This document shows, piece after piece, positions 1-9,700 of a stretch of 64,000 bases of DNA. Position numbers and translations under genes: made by a program. Origin of the DNA: an uncultured Clostridia bacterium (GTDB lineage Bacteria > Bacillota > Clostridia > Christensenellales > UBA1242); the NCBI GenBank assembly GCA_944372335.1, contig CALVYQ010000005.1:18345-82344 (forward strand), in the 5' to 3' direction. The notes below the pieces were generated by a model that ran no database searches, was not told the origin of the DNA, and saw only the letters and a program-made list of their open reading frames with translations. Positions within the stretch are counted from its first letter, which is position 1; every line of letters starts with the position of its first letter.

Positions 1-243
1 AGAAAAATTAAAAAATCAATAAATTATTCAAAAAAACACTAAAAAATTGCATTTTTTAGTGTTTTTTATTGTTTTTTAAATATTTTTTATTAAATTTTAA
101 ATTTTTAATTAAAAAGTGGCTTTTATAAGGAAAATAAAATTTAAAAATTAATCATAAAAAATATTTAAATAATTTTATTTTATTTTTTATAATTAAATAT
201 CTATTAAAAATATCAAATTTAGAATTAGTGATATATTTTTAAT
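1..243. other. AT-rich intergenic stretch with a bidirectional terminator hairpin
   Basis: This stretch is almost entirely A and T and no coding frame is visible. An inverted repeat with arms at about 31-46 and 52-67 (CACTAAAAAA paired with TTTTTTAGTG) is flanked by A and T runs, so it could end transcription in both directions. It may serve an off-window gene as well as the minus-strand phosphohexomutase that ends at 244. Confidence 0.6.
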
Positions 244-1806
244 TTATAAATTATTTTTTAAATACAAAGTTAAAATATTTAATAATTTTTTTGCGTAATT
301 TTCATCTTTATGGAAAAGATATATCTTTAATTTTGGCTCAGTGCCACTAGGACGAAGAATGAAAGAACCATCTTTTATTTTAAATTCCAAAAAATTTTGT
401 TTTGGAAGTTTTGTGTCATCGTTTTGATAATCAATGATTTTCAAAGTATCTAATTTTAATTCTTTTAGTTTTGTCTTTCTGATTTTTTCAATTATATAAT
501 TAGAATTTTCAATCTCAATTGAGTCAGCAAGCGATGTCATTTTGCCATATTTATTATAGATATCCTCTAGTTTATCGATAAGCGTTTTTCCACCTCTCTT
601 TAATTTTTCGGCAATTTCAGCAATGAGCAGCGAGGCAGAGATACCATCTTTATCATAGGCATCTCTTACGCAGTAGCCACAACTCTCTTCATAGATTAGA
701 ACGATATTTTCTCTGCCATATACACTTGCCAATTCCTTTGCCTTGCTTCCCATACTCATAAAGCCGGTGAGCGTCTTGTATAGTTTGGCATTATTTTTCT
801 TGCAAATTTCATCTATCAACGGACTTGTCACCACGCTTGTGACGATAATCTTATCTTTTGTGCCAGAAAGAAGATGGTCAGCAAAGATATATCCAACCTC
901 ATTTCCGCTAAGTTTTACAAACTCATTATTATGCTTTACCATAACGCCAAGCCTGTCAGCATCTGGGTCAGTGGCAATGATGATTTCACTTTTGTTTTTC
1001 TTTGCCACTTTTTTTGCTTCATTAAAAGCTTCTTCAAATTCTGGATTAGGATAAGGGCAGGTGGTAAAGTTAGGATCTTGTTTCGTTTGCACTGATTTAA
1101 ATTTAAAACCATTATAGCCCAAAAGTTTTTTGACAGCCTTGTAGCCTGTTCCGTTTAAAGCGGTGTAAGTGATTTTTAAACATCTCTTCTTATTTTCATA
1201 TATGCCATCAAGGAAACTATCTATTATGCCACTTTCAACATATTTAACTTTGCCAAGTCTTTTTTTATATATCTTATTGTAGCACAAAGTTTCATCTGTC
1301 TCATCGAATAATTTTGTTAGCTTTGCTTGTATTTCTTTATCTATTTGAATTCCGTCAGCACCATATATTTTTATACCGTTATATTCCTTTTTGTTGTGGC
1401 TTGCTGTTATCATTATTGATAAATCGCATTTATAATAGGTTGTTGCAAAAACAAGCACAGGGGTAGGACAAAAATCTTTAAACAAAAGAGTATCCACTTG
1501 ATAGGCTTTTAAAGTTTTAGCAAATAGTCTAGAAAAAAGCTTGCTGTTTTTTCGTGTATCAAAGCCGATGATGACCTTGGCGTTTTTATCTTTTAAATAT
1601 TCACCAACTGCACTTGCAAGCTTACAAACGGTGAGCTCGTTGATTTTGTTAGTTCCAAGTTCCATAATTCCTCTAATTCCTGCCGTGCCGAAAGAGAGAG
1701 AAGAGGAAAAGTTTTCTTTAATTTTTTTCTCATCTAAATTTCTAAGTTTTTTGGTTATCTTTTCGTCTTTAATATTATTTAACCAATAAGAATAACTATC
1801 TTGCAT
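244..1806 (-). CDS. Phosphoglucomutase/phosphomannomutase family protein (PgcA-like)
   Basis: A 520-residue alpha-D-phosphohexomutase, expected to interconvert hexose 1- and 6-phosphates in the cytosol through a phosphoserine enzyme. Domain 1 carries the active-site loop TASHN with Ser136. The metal-binding loop DPDADR spans about residues 280-285, the sugar-specificity loop EESCGY starts near 373, and the phosphate-binding loop RPSGTEPK lies near 485, all in family order. The length fits the bacterial PgcA/ManB group, though B. subtilis PgcA is somewhat longer. A GAGG Shine-Dalgarno site precedes the ATG. The gene is divergent from a GT28 glycosyltransferase; if the substrate is glucose phosphate, the two would supply and use UDP-glucose. 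Whether glucose or mannose is the main substrate cannot be settled from sequence. Confidence 0.9.
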   Translation of the reverse strand: MQDSYSYWLNNIKDEKITKKLRNLDEKKIKENFSSSLSFGTAGIRGIMELGTNKINELTVCKLASAVGEYLKDKNAKVIIGFDTRKNSKLFSRLFAKTLKAYQVDTLLFKDFCPTPVLVFATTYYKCDLSIMITASHNKKEYNGIKIYGADGIQIDKEIQAKLTKLFDETDETLCYNKIYKKRLGKVKYVESGIIDSFLDGIYENKKRCLKITYTALNGTGYKAVKKLLGYNGFKFKSVQTKQDPNFTTCPYPNPEFEEAFNEAKKVAKKNKSEIIIATDPDADRLGVMVKHNNEFVKLSGNEVGYIFADHLLSGTKDKIIVTSVVTSPLIDEICKKNNAKLYKTLTGFMSMGSKAKELASVYGRENIVLIYEESCGYCVRDAYDKDGISASLLIAEIAEKLKRGGKTLIDKLEDIYNKYGKMTSLADSIEIENSNYIIEKIRKTKLKELKLDTLKIIDYQNDDTKLPKQNFLEFKIKDGSFILRPSGTEPKLKIYLFHKDENYAKKLLNILTLYLKNNL

Positions 1807-1894
1807 ATATACCTCAAAATTATTATAAAAAAGTCAAATTGAATTGTCAAACTTATTCTTTTATAAATTTTTTTTAAAATATTTCTTATTTGCT

Positions 1895-1922
1895 TTGAAT
1901 AATCGACTTTTTAATATATAAT
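1895..1922 (+). promoter_or_regulatory. Promoter of the GT28 glycosyltransferase gene
   Basis: TTGAAT at 1895-1900 and TATAAT at 1917-1922 are separated by 16 nt. A strong ribosome binding site (GGGAGGAG, 1951-1958) follows before the ATG at 1961. Confidence 0.65.
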
Positions 1923-1960
1923 GAAATTTAAGAAACGCCAATGTTTCCAAGGGAGGAGTG

Positions 1961-3115
1961 ATGAAAGTTTTAATTTTAACCGTTTCGGCTGGAGAGGGAC
2001 ACAACTCAATGAGCCGAGCGATCTCTAATTATTTAAAAACAACATATAAAGATGTGGAATTGAGGCAGGTTGACCTATATAAAGATGGTCCAATGACTGC
2101 AAAGAAGAAGCAAGCGGGTTGGATGGTCAATGATGGATATTTTACTTTGGTTAAATATTTTCTTAAACTTGCAAATAGTCAATTTGAAAGATTGAAGCGA
2201 AGAGATATAACAAAAGATGCTTTTACTCTTAGAAGCACATTCATAAAACCTGCAAGGCCGTATGTAGAGGAAGTTATCAATGAGTTTAAACCAGATGCTG
2301 TTTTCTGTGCACATACATTTGCTGCGATAATACTTAGCGATTTAAGAAAGGAAGGCAACGAAAACGCATTAAAGGCACGTGTTGTTACGGTGGTATCCGA
2401 TTTCGATGTTGCACCATATACAGAGCTGTTGACAGAGGTTGATTATATCATCACGCCAACTGATGATTTTGACAATGATTTAACAAGGCGTGGCTTTGAT
2501 TTAAGTAAGCGTATCAGCCTTGGTATTCCAATTCAAGAAAAATTTGGACTATATATTGACCAAAAAGAAGCAAGAAGAGAGCTTGGGTTAGATGAAAATA
2601 AAGACACTGTTATGTTGATGAGCGGTGGTGTGGGCTTTGGTAACACGGCAAAAGTTGTTTTAAATTTAAATAAATGCCAACATGATTTTCAAATAATCTG
2701 TGTGTGCGGTCGCAATGAGAAACTTAAAAAGAAATTGGAAAAACTTCAGAAAAGAGGAAGAATAAAAAAGGAGACAAAAATTTTAGGCTTTGCCAATAAT
2801 ATAGATGTTATAATGAGTGCCTCTAATGTTCTTATTGGGAAACTTGGAGGACTCTCGACCAGCGAGGCGTTTGCTAAATATCTGCCTGTGATAAGTTATA
2901 AAAAACTACCATTTCAAGAATATGACAATATGCTCTACTTAAAAAAGCAAAATGTCTGTGAGTATATAACCAAAAATGGCAAAATTTACGAACTTGTTGA
3001 CACAGTTTTAGATAATAAAGGCAAATATTATGAGCATTTAGAGAAAATTAGGCGTCCAAATGCCACAAAAAATATTGGTGACCTTCTTTACAGCGGAAAA
3101 CTTCAAAATACCTAA
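1961..3115 (+). CDS. GT28-family glycolipid glycosyltransferase (UgtP/MGDG synthase-like)
   Basis: About 384 residues resembling processive diacylglycerol glucosyltransferases (UgtP) and MGDG synthases, which transfer sugar from a UDP-sugar to diacylglycerol at the inner membrane face. The N-terminal domain begins with a beta strand and a glycine loop ending GEGHNSMSRAI, typical of the MGDG-synthase fold. The C-terminal half has the nucleotide-sugar domain with MLMSGGVGFGN and later GKLGGLSTSEA, matching the acceptor/donor loop of UgtP-like enzymes. ATG 1961 is chosen over the GTG at 1958 because the Shine-Dalgarno run ends at 1958. The divergent phosphohexomutase suggests joint work in UDP-glucose-dependent glycolipid synthesis; this is inference. 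A hairpin terminator follows. Confidence 0.85.
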   Translation: MKVLILTVSAGEGHNSMSRAISNYLKTTYKDVELRQVDLYKDGPMTAKKKQAGWMVNDGYFTLVKYFLKLANSQFERLKRRDITKDAFTLRSTFIKPARPYVEEVINEFKPDAVFCAHTFAAIILSDLRKEGNENALKARVVTVVSDFDVAPYTELLTEVDYIITPTDDFDNDLTRRGFDLSKRISLGIPIQEKFGLYIDQKEARRELGLDENKDTVMLMSGGVGFGNTAKVVLNLNKCQHDFQIICVCGRNEKLKKKLEKLQKRGRIKKETKILGFANNIDVIMSASNVLIGKLGGLSTSEAFAKYLPVISYKKLPFQEYDNMLYLKKQNVCEYITKNGKIYELVDTVLDNKGKYYEHLEKIRRPNATKNIGDLLYSGKLQNT

Positions 3116-3130
3116 ATTATTAAAAATAAA

Positions 3131-3157
3131 AATCAAGCAAACAAGGCTTGATTTTTT
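3131..3157. terminator. Bidirectional intrinsic terminator
   Basis: AATCAAGC (3131-3138) pairs with GCTTGATT (3146-3153), with an A run before and a T run after. It sits between convergent genes ending at 3115 and 3173 and can serve both. Confidence 0.8.
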
Positions 3158-3172
3158 ATTAAATATAAATTT

Positions 3173-3673
3173 TTATCTATTCTTTCCCGGAGCGAAGATG
3201 ACAGTCAGTAGTGATATTGCCATTGTTGCAATCATGCCCCAACCTATGCTGAACGTGATGCCGTTTATTATTGGAAGCTCTGACCAACTTCCGCCCATTA
3301 TGACTTCGTTGCAATAAACTGCAAGCATGATTCCGGCAAGTGCGGTGAAGATAAAGAAGAAAAGGGCGAACCAGCGTGCACTGACATAGGACTTATTCTT
3401 CGTTGCCTTCGTGATAAGATTGATTAGTGTAATGATAAGCATAATGCCAGCAAAGACAAGAGCAAGAATCAATGCGACTGCGGCAACTGTTAGGTATGCG
3501 TGTTGGTCGCCGTCAAATCTAATCATATCAAAAAGTGATTCGTCAAGAAAAGTGTAGCCGTCCAAGTTTCCTTCGCCATTAAAGTTATAGATGCCAAACG
3601 CAGGTTGAGTGAAAAGCACTATTGCACCGACCCCTAAGATTATTGTGATTATAGAAAAGATGATTGTAAGCAT
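3173..3673 (-). CDS. Small polytopic membrane protein, unknown function
   Basis: 166 residues with four probable membrane-spanning segments: residues about 1-25, 63-88, 100-120 and 137-160. An extracytoplasmic loop with acidic and aromatic residues lies between the first two. A basic stretch (TKATKNK) after the second segment suggests a cytoplasmic turn. The ATG is preceded by AGGAGG on the minus strand. I do not recognise the family. It is convergent with the glycosyltransferase and shares its terminator, and nothing in the neighbourhood assigns a role. Confidence 0.7.
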   Translation of the reverse strand: MLTIIFSIITIILGVGAIVLFTQPAFGIYNFNGEGNLDGYTFLDESLFDMIRFDGDQHAYLTVAAVALILALVFAGIMLIITLINLITKATKNKSYVSARWFALFFFIFTALAGIMLAVYCNEVIMGGSWSELPIINGITFSIGWGMIATMAISLLTVIFAPGKNR

Positions 3674-3777
3674 TTTAACCTCCTAAAAGCAATATATAGA
3701 TATGTTATAATTTTTTATTTATTTTGTCAAGCATATCGCAAAAATATTAAAGAGAATAAAAAAGCTTAAAATTTTAT

Positions 3778-3805
3778 TTGACATATCCTTCTTTTAAGTT
3801 ATAAT
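3778..3805 (+). promoter_or_regulatory. Promoter of yqzL-recO
   Basis: TTGACA at 3778-3783 and TATAAT at 3800-3805, 16 nt apart, upstream of the small yqzL-like gene that has an AAAGGAGG ribosome binding site. Confidence 0.75.
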
Positions 3806-3852
3806 AAGAATAGAAAAGAGGAAATTTTCGCAAACTAGAAAAGGAGGTGGGT

Positions 3853-3978
3853 ATGAAAGGAAAATTTAATTCTGAATATCACTATTTATGCTGGTTAGCT
3901 TTTAAAGCAACAGGAAATCCGAAGATTATGCAAGAGTATCTTGCAGAAAAATATAAGAATAAAGAGCGTGATAGATAA
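3853..3978 (+). CDS. yqzL: YqzL-like small protein
   Basis: A 41-residue ORF with a very strong ribosome binding site (AAAAGGAGG at about 3839-3847) and a consensus promoter. The product contains YLCWLAFKATGNPKIMQEYL, which resembles the W-x2-F-x2-TG-x-Y signature of Bacillota YqzL proteins. In B. subtilis and relatives yqzL sits next to recO, and here recO follows after 62 nt, so synteny supports the call. The function of YqzL is unknown to me. The protein is hydrophilic with a basic C-terminus. Confidence 0.7.
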   Translation: MKGKFNSEYHYLCWLAFKATGNPKIMQEYLAEKYKNKERDR

Positions 3979-4040
3979 ATTTAATCGGCAATTTGAAAAT
4001 AATATAATAGAAATAGTTTGAATATCAAATAAGGAATAAT

Positions 4041-4760
4041 ATGAGTTTAAATTTAAAAGCAATTGTAATTAGAGGAAATAATGCAAAAGAGAAGGATAAA
4101 AATATTCTTCTTTTTTCTCTTGAAGAGGGCAAGCTTTGGGTGACTTTCAAGGGGGTAAGAGGTGACAAAGCTAAGCTGAAATATGCGAAAGAACAATTCT
4201 GTTTTGGTGATTATATAGTGGAAGAGGGCAAGCTTAATAATGTTGTTGTAGGCGTGGATATTATTGAAGATTTTAATGAGATAGCAAAGGATATAGATAA
4301 GTATTTTGAGGGAAATGCCATGCTTGAAATTGTGGAAAAATTGGATTTTGAGGGGGCAAAAGAGCGTTACGAGGTGTTTATGTCGCTTATTAACGCTCTG
4401 AAAATTTTGGCTTTTCATAAAGTCACACATTTAGCGGTACTCTTAAAGTTTATGCTCAATATTTTTGAAATTTATGGCATGAAACTATATAGTGAAAAAT
4501 GCTCCTGTTGTGGTGGAGAATTTCATGATAACATTTACATAAATCATCAAATCGGCGAGCTTGTTTGCTCTTCTTGTAAAACTTTTCAAAGTGAGCTTAT
4601 TGGGAAAGGGGAATTTAATTTGATAAGGCTTTTATCTAGTTTGTCTTATGAAAAATTGCCTAGCTTCCCAGAAGAAGTAGGACAAAAAACATTAAAACTA
4701 CTTGTAAAAAATTTTTATAACAGGTTTTCAGGGAGTTTAAAATTTGTTGGTATCTTTTAA
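4041..4760 (+). CDS. recO: DNA repair protein RecO
   Basis: A 239-residue RecO, which acts with RecF and RecR to load RecA onto SSB-coated single-stranded DNA and anneals complementary strands. The N-terminal OB-fold is seen in the first 80 residues (LKAIVIRGNN, later VTFKGVRGDKAK). The middle is helical, and the C-terminal half carries a zinc-binding site with C-x2-C in CSCCGGEF and a second C-x2-C in VCSSCKT. The length is typical. It follows yqzL under one promoter. The last 4 nt overlap the end of the convergent gene at 4757, so the two genes share no terminator space. Confidence 0.9.
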   Translation: MSLNLKAIVIRGNNAKEKDKNILLFSLEEGKLWVTFKGVRGDKAKLKYAKEQFCFGDYIVEEGKLNNVVVGVDIIEDFNEIAKDIDKYFEGNAMLEIVEKLDFEGAKERYEVFMSLINALKILAFHKVTHLAVLLKFMLNIFEIYGMKLYSEKCSCCGGEFHDNIYINHQIGELVCSSCKTFQSELIGKGEFNLIRLLSSLSYEKLPSFPEEVGQKTLKLLVKNFYNRFSGSLKFVGIF

Positions 4761-5632
4761 TTCAACTTATCCACTGAGATATCCACAATTTGACCTTTTT
4801 TAGTTTCAAAGCGGACAAAGTTTTTGGCGTTTTCGCTTATCACTATGAAGTCGTCTGTGGATAAAGGAAGAAAATTAACTACATTGCCTAAAAATTTTGC
4901 GAGATTATCTTCGTTTATCTTCAAACTTGCGTCCAAAAGATTTTTTGCAAAGTGGAAATCTTTGACTTTAATTGCCTCCAAAAATCTATAAGGAGAAAGC
5001 TCTTCAATGGCTTTACTTTTATCATATTCAAAGGACATATTTTCCACTTTAATCTTATCATCAGCAAAACTATATGATGCTTTTTTAATTCTGTTTTCAT
5101 AGTCATCTAATCGGTTGCTTAGATTTAATGTGTTCTTTTCAAATTCAATTTCATTGCCTTCAAAGTGAGATAGATGGCAATTTGTCGTGTTAAAGACATA
5201 GAGGTCGTGTGTGAACTCAATGCAAGCAAAATTGCCTTTTTTAAATACCTTGTAGTTCGTGGTGTCGTGCGGGCACGAGTATGAAACAGAGTAGTTTTTG
5301 TATTCAAATGTAATTTCCTGTTGTGTCACTGATATTTCGCATTTCTCACCATTAAAAAAAAGGTGTTCTTTATTGGTCACAACGAGATTATTTTCCTCAT
5401 TTAAGAGTAAAAGTGTAAAATCGTTTACATCGTACACTGAATATCGAGAAGTGTTTTGTAAATTATTTAAATTGATATAAAAAGGGATATTCCTTCTTGA
5501 ATAAACAGCGGGATAGACAAAAAGCTTATCCTCATCGACAATTTCAAGCTTATCATTTTCATCAAGCTCAAACGAAGCTTCATCTGTTTTTACAAGACAT
5601 GGATAGGTGGATTTCAAAATAATCTTTTTCAT
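4757..5632 (-). CDS. Hypothetical beta-rich protein, unknown function
   Basis: 291 residues, acidic, with alternating hydrophobic and charged residues that suggest mostly beta strands in the first 200 positions and a helical C-terminal third (EELSPYRFLEAIKVKDFHFAKNLLDASL). There is no signal peptide or membrane segment. I do not recognise the family. It converges on recO with a 4-nt overlap of stop codons. Upstream of the ATG no clear Shine-Dalgarno site is visible. Long uninterrupted frame and normal codon use support it as a real gene. Confidence 0.7.
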   Translation of the reverse strand: MKKIILKSTYPCLVKTDEASFELDENDKLEIVDEDKLFVYPAVYSRRNIPFYINLNNLQNTSRYSVYDVNDFTLLLLNEENNLVVTNKEHLFFNGEKCEISVTQQEITFEYKNYSVSYSCPHDTTNYKVFKKGNFACIEFTHDLYVFNTTNCHLSHFEGNEIEFEKNTLNLSNRLDDYENRIKKASYSFADDKIKVENMSFEYDKSKAIEELSPYRFLEAIKVKDFHFAKNLLDASLKINEDNLAKFLGNVVNFLPLSTDDFIVISENAKNFVRFETKKGQIVDISVDKLN

Positions 5633-5720
5633 AGAATAAGTTATGATAGTTTTTTGCTAGGTATTCTTTCTTTTTGCTGACTATAAGGTAAAACATTTTG
5701 AAAATTGTCGAATTTCACTC

Positions 5721-5749
5721 TTGACAAAAGTGTGTTTTTATATTAGAAT
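5721..5749 (+). promoter_or_regulatory. Promoter of the 199-residue hypothetical gene
   Basis: TTGACA at 5721-5726 and TAGAAT at 5744-5749 with a 17-nt spacer, followed by GAGGAGGAG just before the ATG at 5770. Confidence 0.7.
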
Positions 5750-5769
5750 GAAAGTATGAGGAGGAGGAT

Positions 5770-6369
5770 ATGGGTGCTTTTAGCGAGTATTTGACAGAAA
5801 GTGAGCTTAATACTGTCAACAAGGTGTTGGCAGATAAAGGCTTGAAATCAATCATGAACAGACTTTTTTCTGGTTTTCCAGAGAACGTGAGAGGAGAAAT
5901 ATTCACCAATCAACTTGATGATCGTGAGCGATATTTTGATAAAGAAGGCAGGCAGGTTTCTGGTGGAATGGAGGCGGTGTTTACTTTAAACAATAATAGT
6001 GCCTATCGTAGTTTTGCCTATGAAAATGGGAGTGTGGAATTTAAATTAACACTAAATAAGTTGCTTTTTGACAATGGTTCAAACAATGCCTATAATAGTA
6101 AAGCCATGAAAAAAAGATTTGGTGTGGAACTAGAAATAGGGTATCTTCCACGTGTCATTGTTTCCTATAAAGGAAAGCCAGTGCCGATGAGAGAAGGCGA
6201 ATTAAAACAATATCAAATAACCGAGATGGAATATGTTTTGTTTGAAAATGTGAACAATCATGATCAGAAGTTATTTGCCTCTCAAAGAAAGAAAGTGTAT
6301 GTTCCAGAGCAAGTATATGAAATTTCAAATTCAATCAATTTTGACAATGCAAAAGGAAAAGATAATTAA
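5770..6369 (+). CDS. Hypothetical protein, unknown function
   Basis: 199 residues, soluble, no signal peptide. The N-terminal third is helical (FSEYLTESELNTVNKVLADKG) and the rest is mixed, with a basic patch around KAMKKRF. Its own consensus promoter and strong ribosome binding site indicate an expressed single gene. It ends with a hairpin terminator at 6422-6464. I do not recognise a family, and its neighbours (unknown gene, giant surface protein) do not assign it a role. Confidence 0.7.
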   Translation: MGAFSEYLTESELNTVNKVLADKGLKSIMNRLFSGFPENVRGEIFTNQLDDRERYFDKEGRQVSGGMEAVFTLNNNSAYRSFAYENGSVEFKLTLNKLLFDNGSNNAYNSKAMKKRFGVELEIGYLPRVIVSYKGKPVPMREGELKQYQITEMEYVLFENVNNHDQKLFASQRKKVYVPEQVYEISNSINFDNAKGKDN

Positions 6370-6421
6370 AAAATTTTAATTTTATAAAATTATCTTTTAA
6401 AAAGGATAATTATTAGAAGAA

Positions 6422-6464
6422 AAAAGCCCTAATCATGCGTTATTTAGCGTTGTTTAGGGCTTTT
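6422..6464 (+). terminator. Intrinsic terminator
   Basis: AAAAGCCCTAA at 6422-6432 pairs with TTAGGGCTTTT at 6454-6464. The remaining sequence to 6650 is AT-rich with no gene apparent. Confidence 0.8.
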
Positions 6465-6650
6465 ATATATTTTTATAAAAGATTTTATAAATTAATTCAA
6501 AATTATTTTAATATTTTGAAAAAAAATAGCATTAAATGTGTTCTATTTTGAAATAATGAATAAAATAAAGTAGCATTTTTTCAATATATATTTTCTCTTT
6601 TTGAGCTATTTTGTCCTATTTAGAAAATTTATTATAAATGCTTTTCTTTT

Positions 6651-6679
6651 TTGAAAAAATATGTTAAAATACGCATAAA
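6651..6679 (+). promoter_or_regulatory. Possible promoter of the giant surface protein gene
   Basis: TTGAAA at 6651-6656 and CATAAA at 6674-6679, 17 nt apart. The -10 element is weak and an alternative TAAAAT lies at 6665-6670, so the start point is uncertain. Confidence 0.4.
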
Positions 6680-6706
6680 TTAAGAAATTAAGATATGAGG
6701 TACTAT

Positions 6707-9700
6707 ATGGAAAGATTACATTTTGGTTTAAAATTTATTTTGGCATTTATGGTGGTGTCAATGCTGTCACTAGGCATGGCTTTTCAAGTAAGCAATCTAG
6801 GCTATGTCAAGGCAGAAGAAATTGAAGAAGTCGAAAATAATGCGGAGGGGGGAATTGCGACTTTCGCAAATGTAGAGTACGCTCAAATCGAAGTGGTTTT
6901 TCGCACAGACGAAACTCTTTACACATCAATCACCACAGCTGATGCATTAAAAGAAATATTGGAGGTTCGTGGATATAGCGAGATAGGAGTGTCAGAGTAT
7001 AATGTTATTGCTTCTTCTGATTACTCTGTTACGGTTAATAATGTGGCGTCTAATTGGGAGCTTTCAACTACAAGTATCAACACAATTGAAGTTTCCTATT
7101 TAAATCCATCAGGATCGACGCTTACAGATTCAATAAATGAAATCGCAACGGCAGTCACGCTTGGAAGCTTACAAGTTTCGATTGATGAAGGGGCGGTTAT
7201 CTATAATTCCGAAAGTAGCTATGGTTTTCAAAGGCTGAGAGGATATCTGACCGTTATAGGCTATAACAACGATGGCACTTTATATAATGACGGCGAGGCG
7301 ATTGTGGACTATGACCTCACTGGTGAATTTATTGTGGGCGAAAATCAACCTTTCACCGTTACTTATAATGGTGTAAGTAAAGTTTTTTATTTAAATATTT
7401 TAGAAAATGAAATTGTCAGCCTTGCTGTCGATAATTCTGGATTAAGTGGTCAGGAGATTTATTCTAGCACCGCTTTAAACAATATTAAAAGATATATCGA
7501 AGTTACTGCCACATATTCTGACGGGTCAACGAGTGTTCTTACAAGTGGGGAATATGATTTAGACGGAAGCTTGTATGCAGGGCGTGAGGAAGTTTTAGAA
7601 GATACTTTCACAACAAGTTTAAGGGTAACGGTGAGAGATGAAGATGATGAAGAGTCTAACTATGTGGCATCTCTTCCGTTTGATGTTAAGGTTATGCCTG
7701 CAATTCCAACAGGTATTATGGTGACAACAGGAGATGATTATGTCGATTCATACCGAGCGTATGAGACTTTGCAGCGAACAGGAATAACAGTTATTGTTAC
7801 ATTTGAATCTGTTGGTGGTGAGAGACTTCCAAACAAAAGCGTGACGAATTATGATGTTGTCTATCAAGGACAGGACGCAGACGGAACTCCTGCCACGAGT
7901 TTGAGAGTTGATGATGAATACGTGACGATAAGTTACACTGAAAATGGCGAGACGGTAACAGATGAGTGGACTTGTTATGTCTATGTTTCGCCAGCACAAT
8001 ATGCAAAGCCAACAATGAACTCCACGCCTAGTCTATATGACGGCGAAGAAAAGATAAAGGTTGTAAATGGCTTTGACCCAAATGTTATGGAGGTGGTGTC
8101 CTACACAACAACCTCTTATCGTATCAATGAAGGAGATAATACCGTCTCATTTAGAGCAACAGAAGCAGCTATTTATGAAATTGTAATCGGACTTTCAAAT
8201 GATAACTATGTTTGGAGCGATAATAGCACCGGGAATGTGACTTTTACTTGGGAGATAAGAAAGGCAACGATTGAAAGCTCTGACGTTATAATTTCAAGCA
8301 TTAATTATGGAGAAACTTTGGCTCCGTCAGTTTCGGCGAACCCGGGGAATGCGGAAGTTTCCTATTATTACTATGGCACTTCCTTTGACGGCACTTGGCA
8401 ATATCAAAATTATGAAAATGCAGTAACCACTCAGCCAACTTCCGCTGGAAATTATTATGTCTATGCCGTAATTGCTGAGTCGTTAAATTATAGTTCTTAC
8501 ACTACGCAGGTGACGACATTTAAAATAAATATTGCCAATAACACAATTACAGCTGAAAATTATGAATATGACTATGATGAACAAAATATCAATGCTGTTC
8601 GTCCAAGTTTCTCTACGTATTTTACGCTGGAAACTAACTATACAGTTGAATATTTCAGTGGAGAACAAAGTGTCGGGATAACCACTTATAATGCACAAAA
8701 TGTGGCACAAGGTGAAGAGTTTTTCCCAACAGAGGCCGGCGAATATAGAGTTGTCATCACTGTGTCAAGGTCAGAAAATTATTATCAATCTGAAAAAGAA
8801 ATCGTGCTTACAATCAACAGAAAAGAGGTGGCAAAGCCTACTTTAAGCAAAACTTCTTTCACTTATAATTATGGTGAGTTATTTACAACTGAAATTGTGG
8901 GCGATGGCCTAGATAGCTATTTCACATTAGACGACAGCAATAATTTAAGTGCTTCAAATGCAGGAAACTATACAGTAATTCTAAATTTAACAAACAACTA
9001 TGCTTGGAGTGGTGATGCATCGAGAAGTTTGACGCTTTCTTGGAGCGTTGCAAGACTAGAAATTTTAGCACCAAGTGCAGATTTAAATAGTTTTACCTAT
9101 TCTGGTGAAGAACAAACATACACAATAGGCAATTTTAATACCTCCGCCATGACTATAACAACATCGGATTCTTTAACTATTGTCACAAATGATGACGGCA
9201 TGACAGGGGAGGTGCGTGCAACTAATGCTGGTATATATGAGTTTACTGTTTCCATTGCTGACACAAGAAATTTCACTTGGCAAGACTATGAGGACGGGCA
9301 GACTTTTGATTTTACATTTACAATCAACCGTTTAGATGTGGAAATTCCAACAGCTATCAATGTTCAGTATAATGGAGAAGAGCAGACAGCTAATGTTGTG
9401 ACAAACGAATACTACACAGTTTCTGGTAACACCGGAACAGATGCCAAAGAATATACCATTGAACTTCAATTGAACAATAATTACAAATGGGCAGGACTTG
9501 ACACAACAGTAAGAAATCAAACACTTTCTTGGGAGATAACTAAAAAAGAGATTGGCATAAGTTGGAGTGGACTTTCAACAACATATAATGGAAACAGCTA
9601 TGCGCCAACAGCAACACCAACGGGAACATATCCTCGTGATGAAATATCACTAACGGTGCTTGGAGCAAACACTGAGGCAGGAACGCACACAGCTTATGTT

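Noticed and set aside
743-1054. 103-residue plus-strand frame inside the phosphohexomutase gene
   Set aside because: It is the antisense shadow of a well-conserved enzyme gene and has no ribosome binding site or family match.
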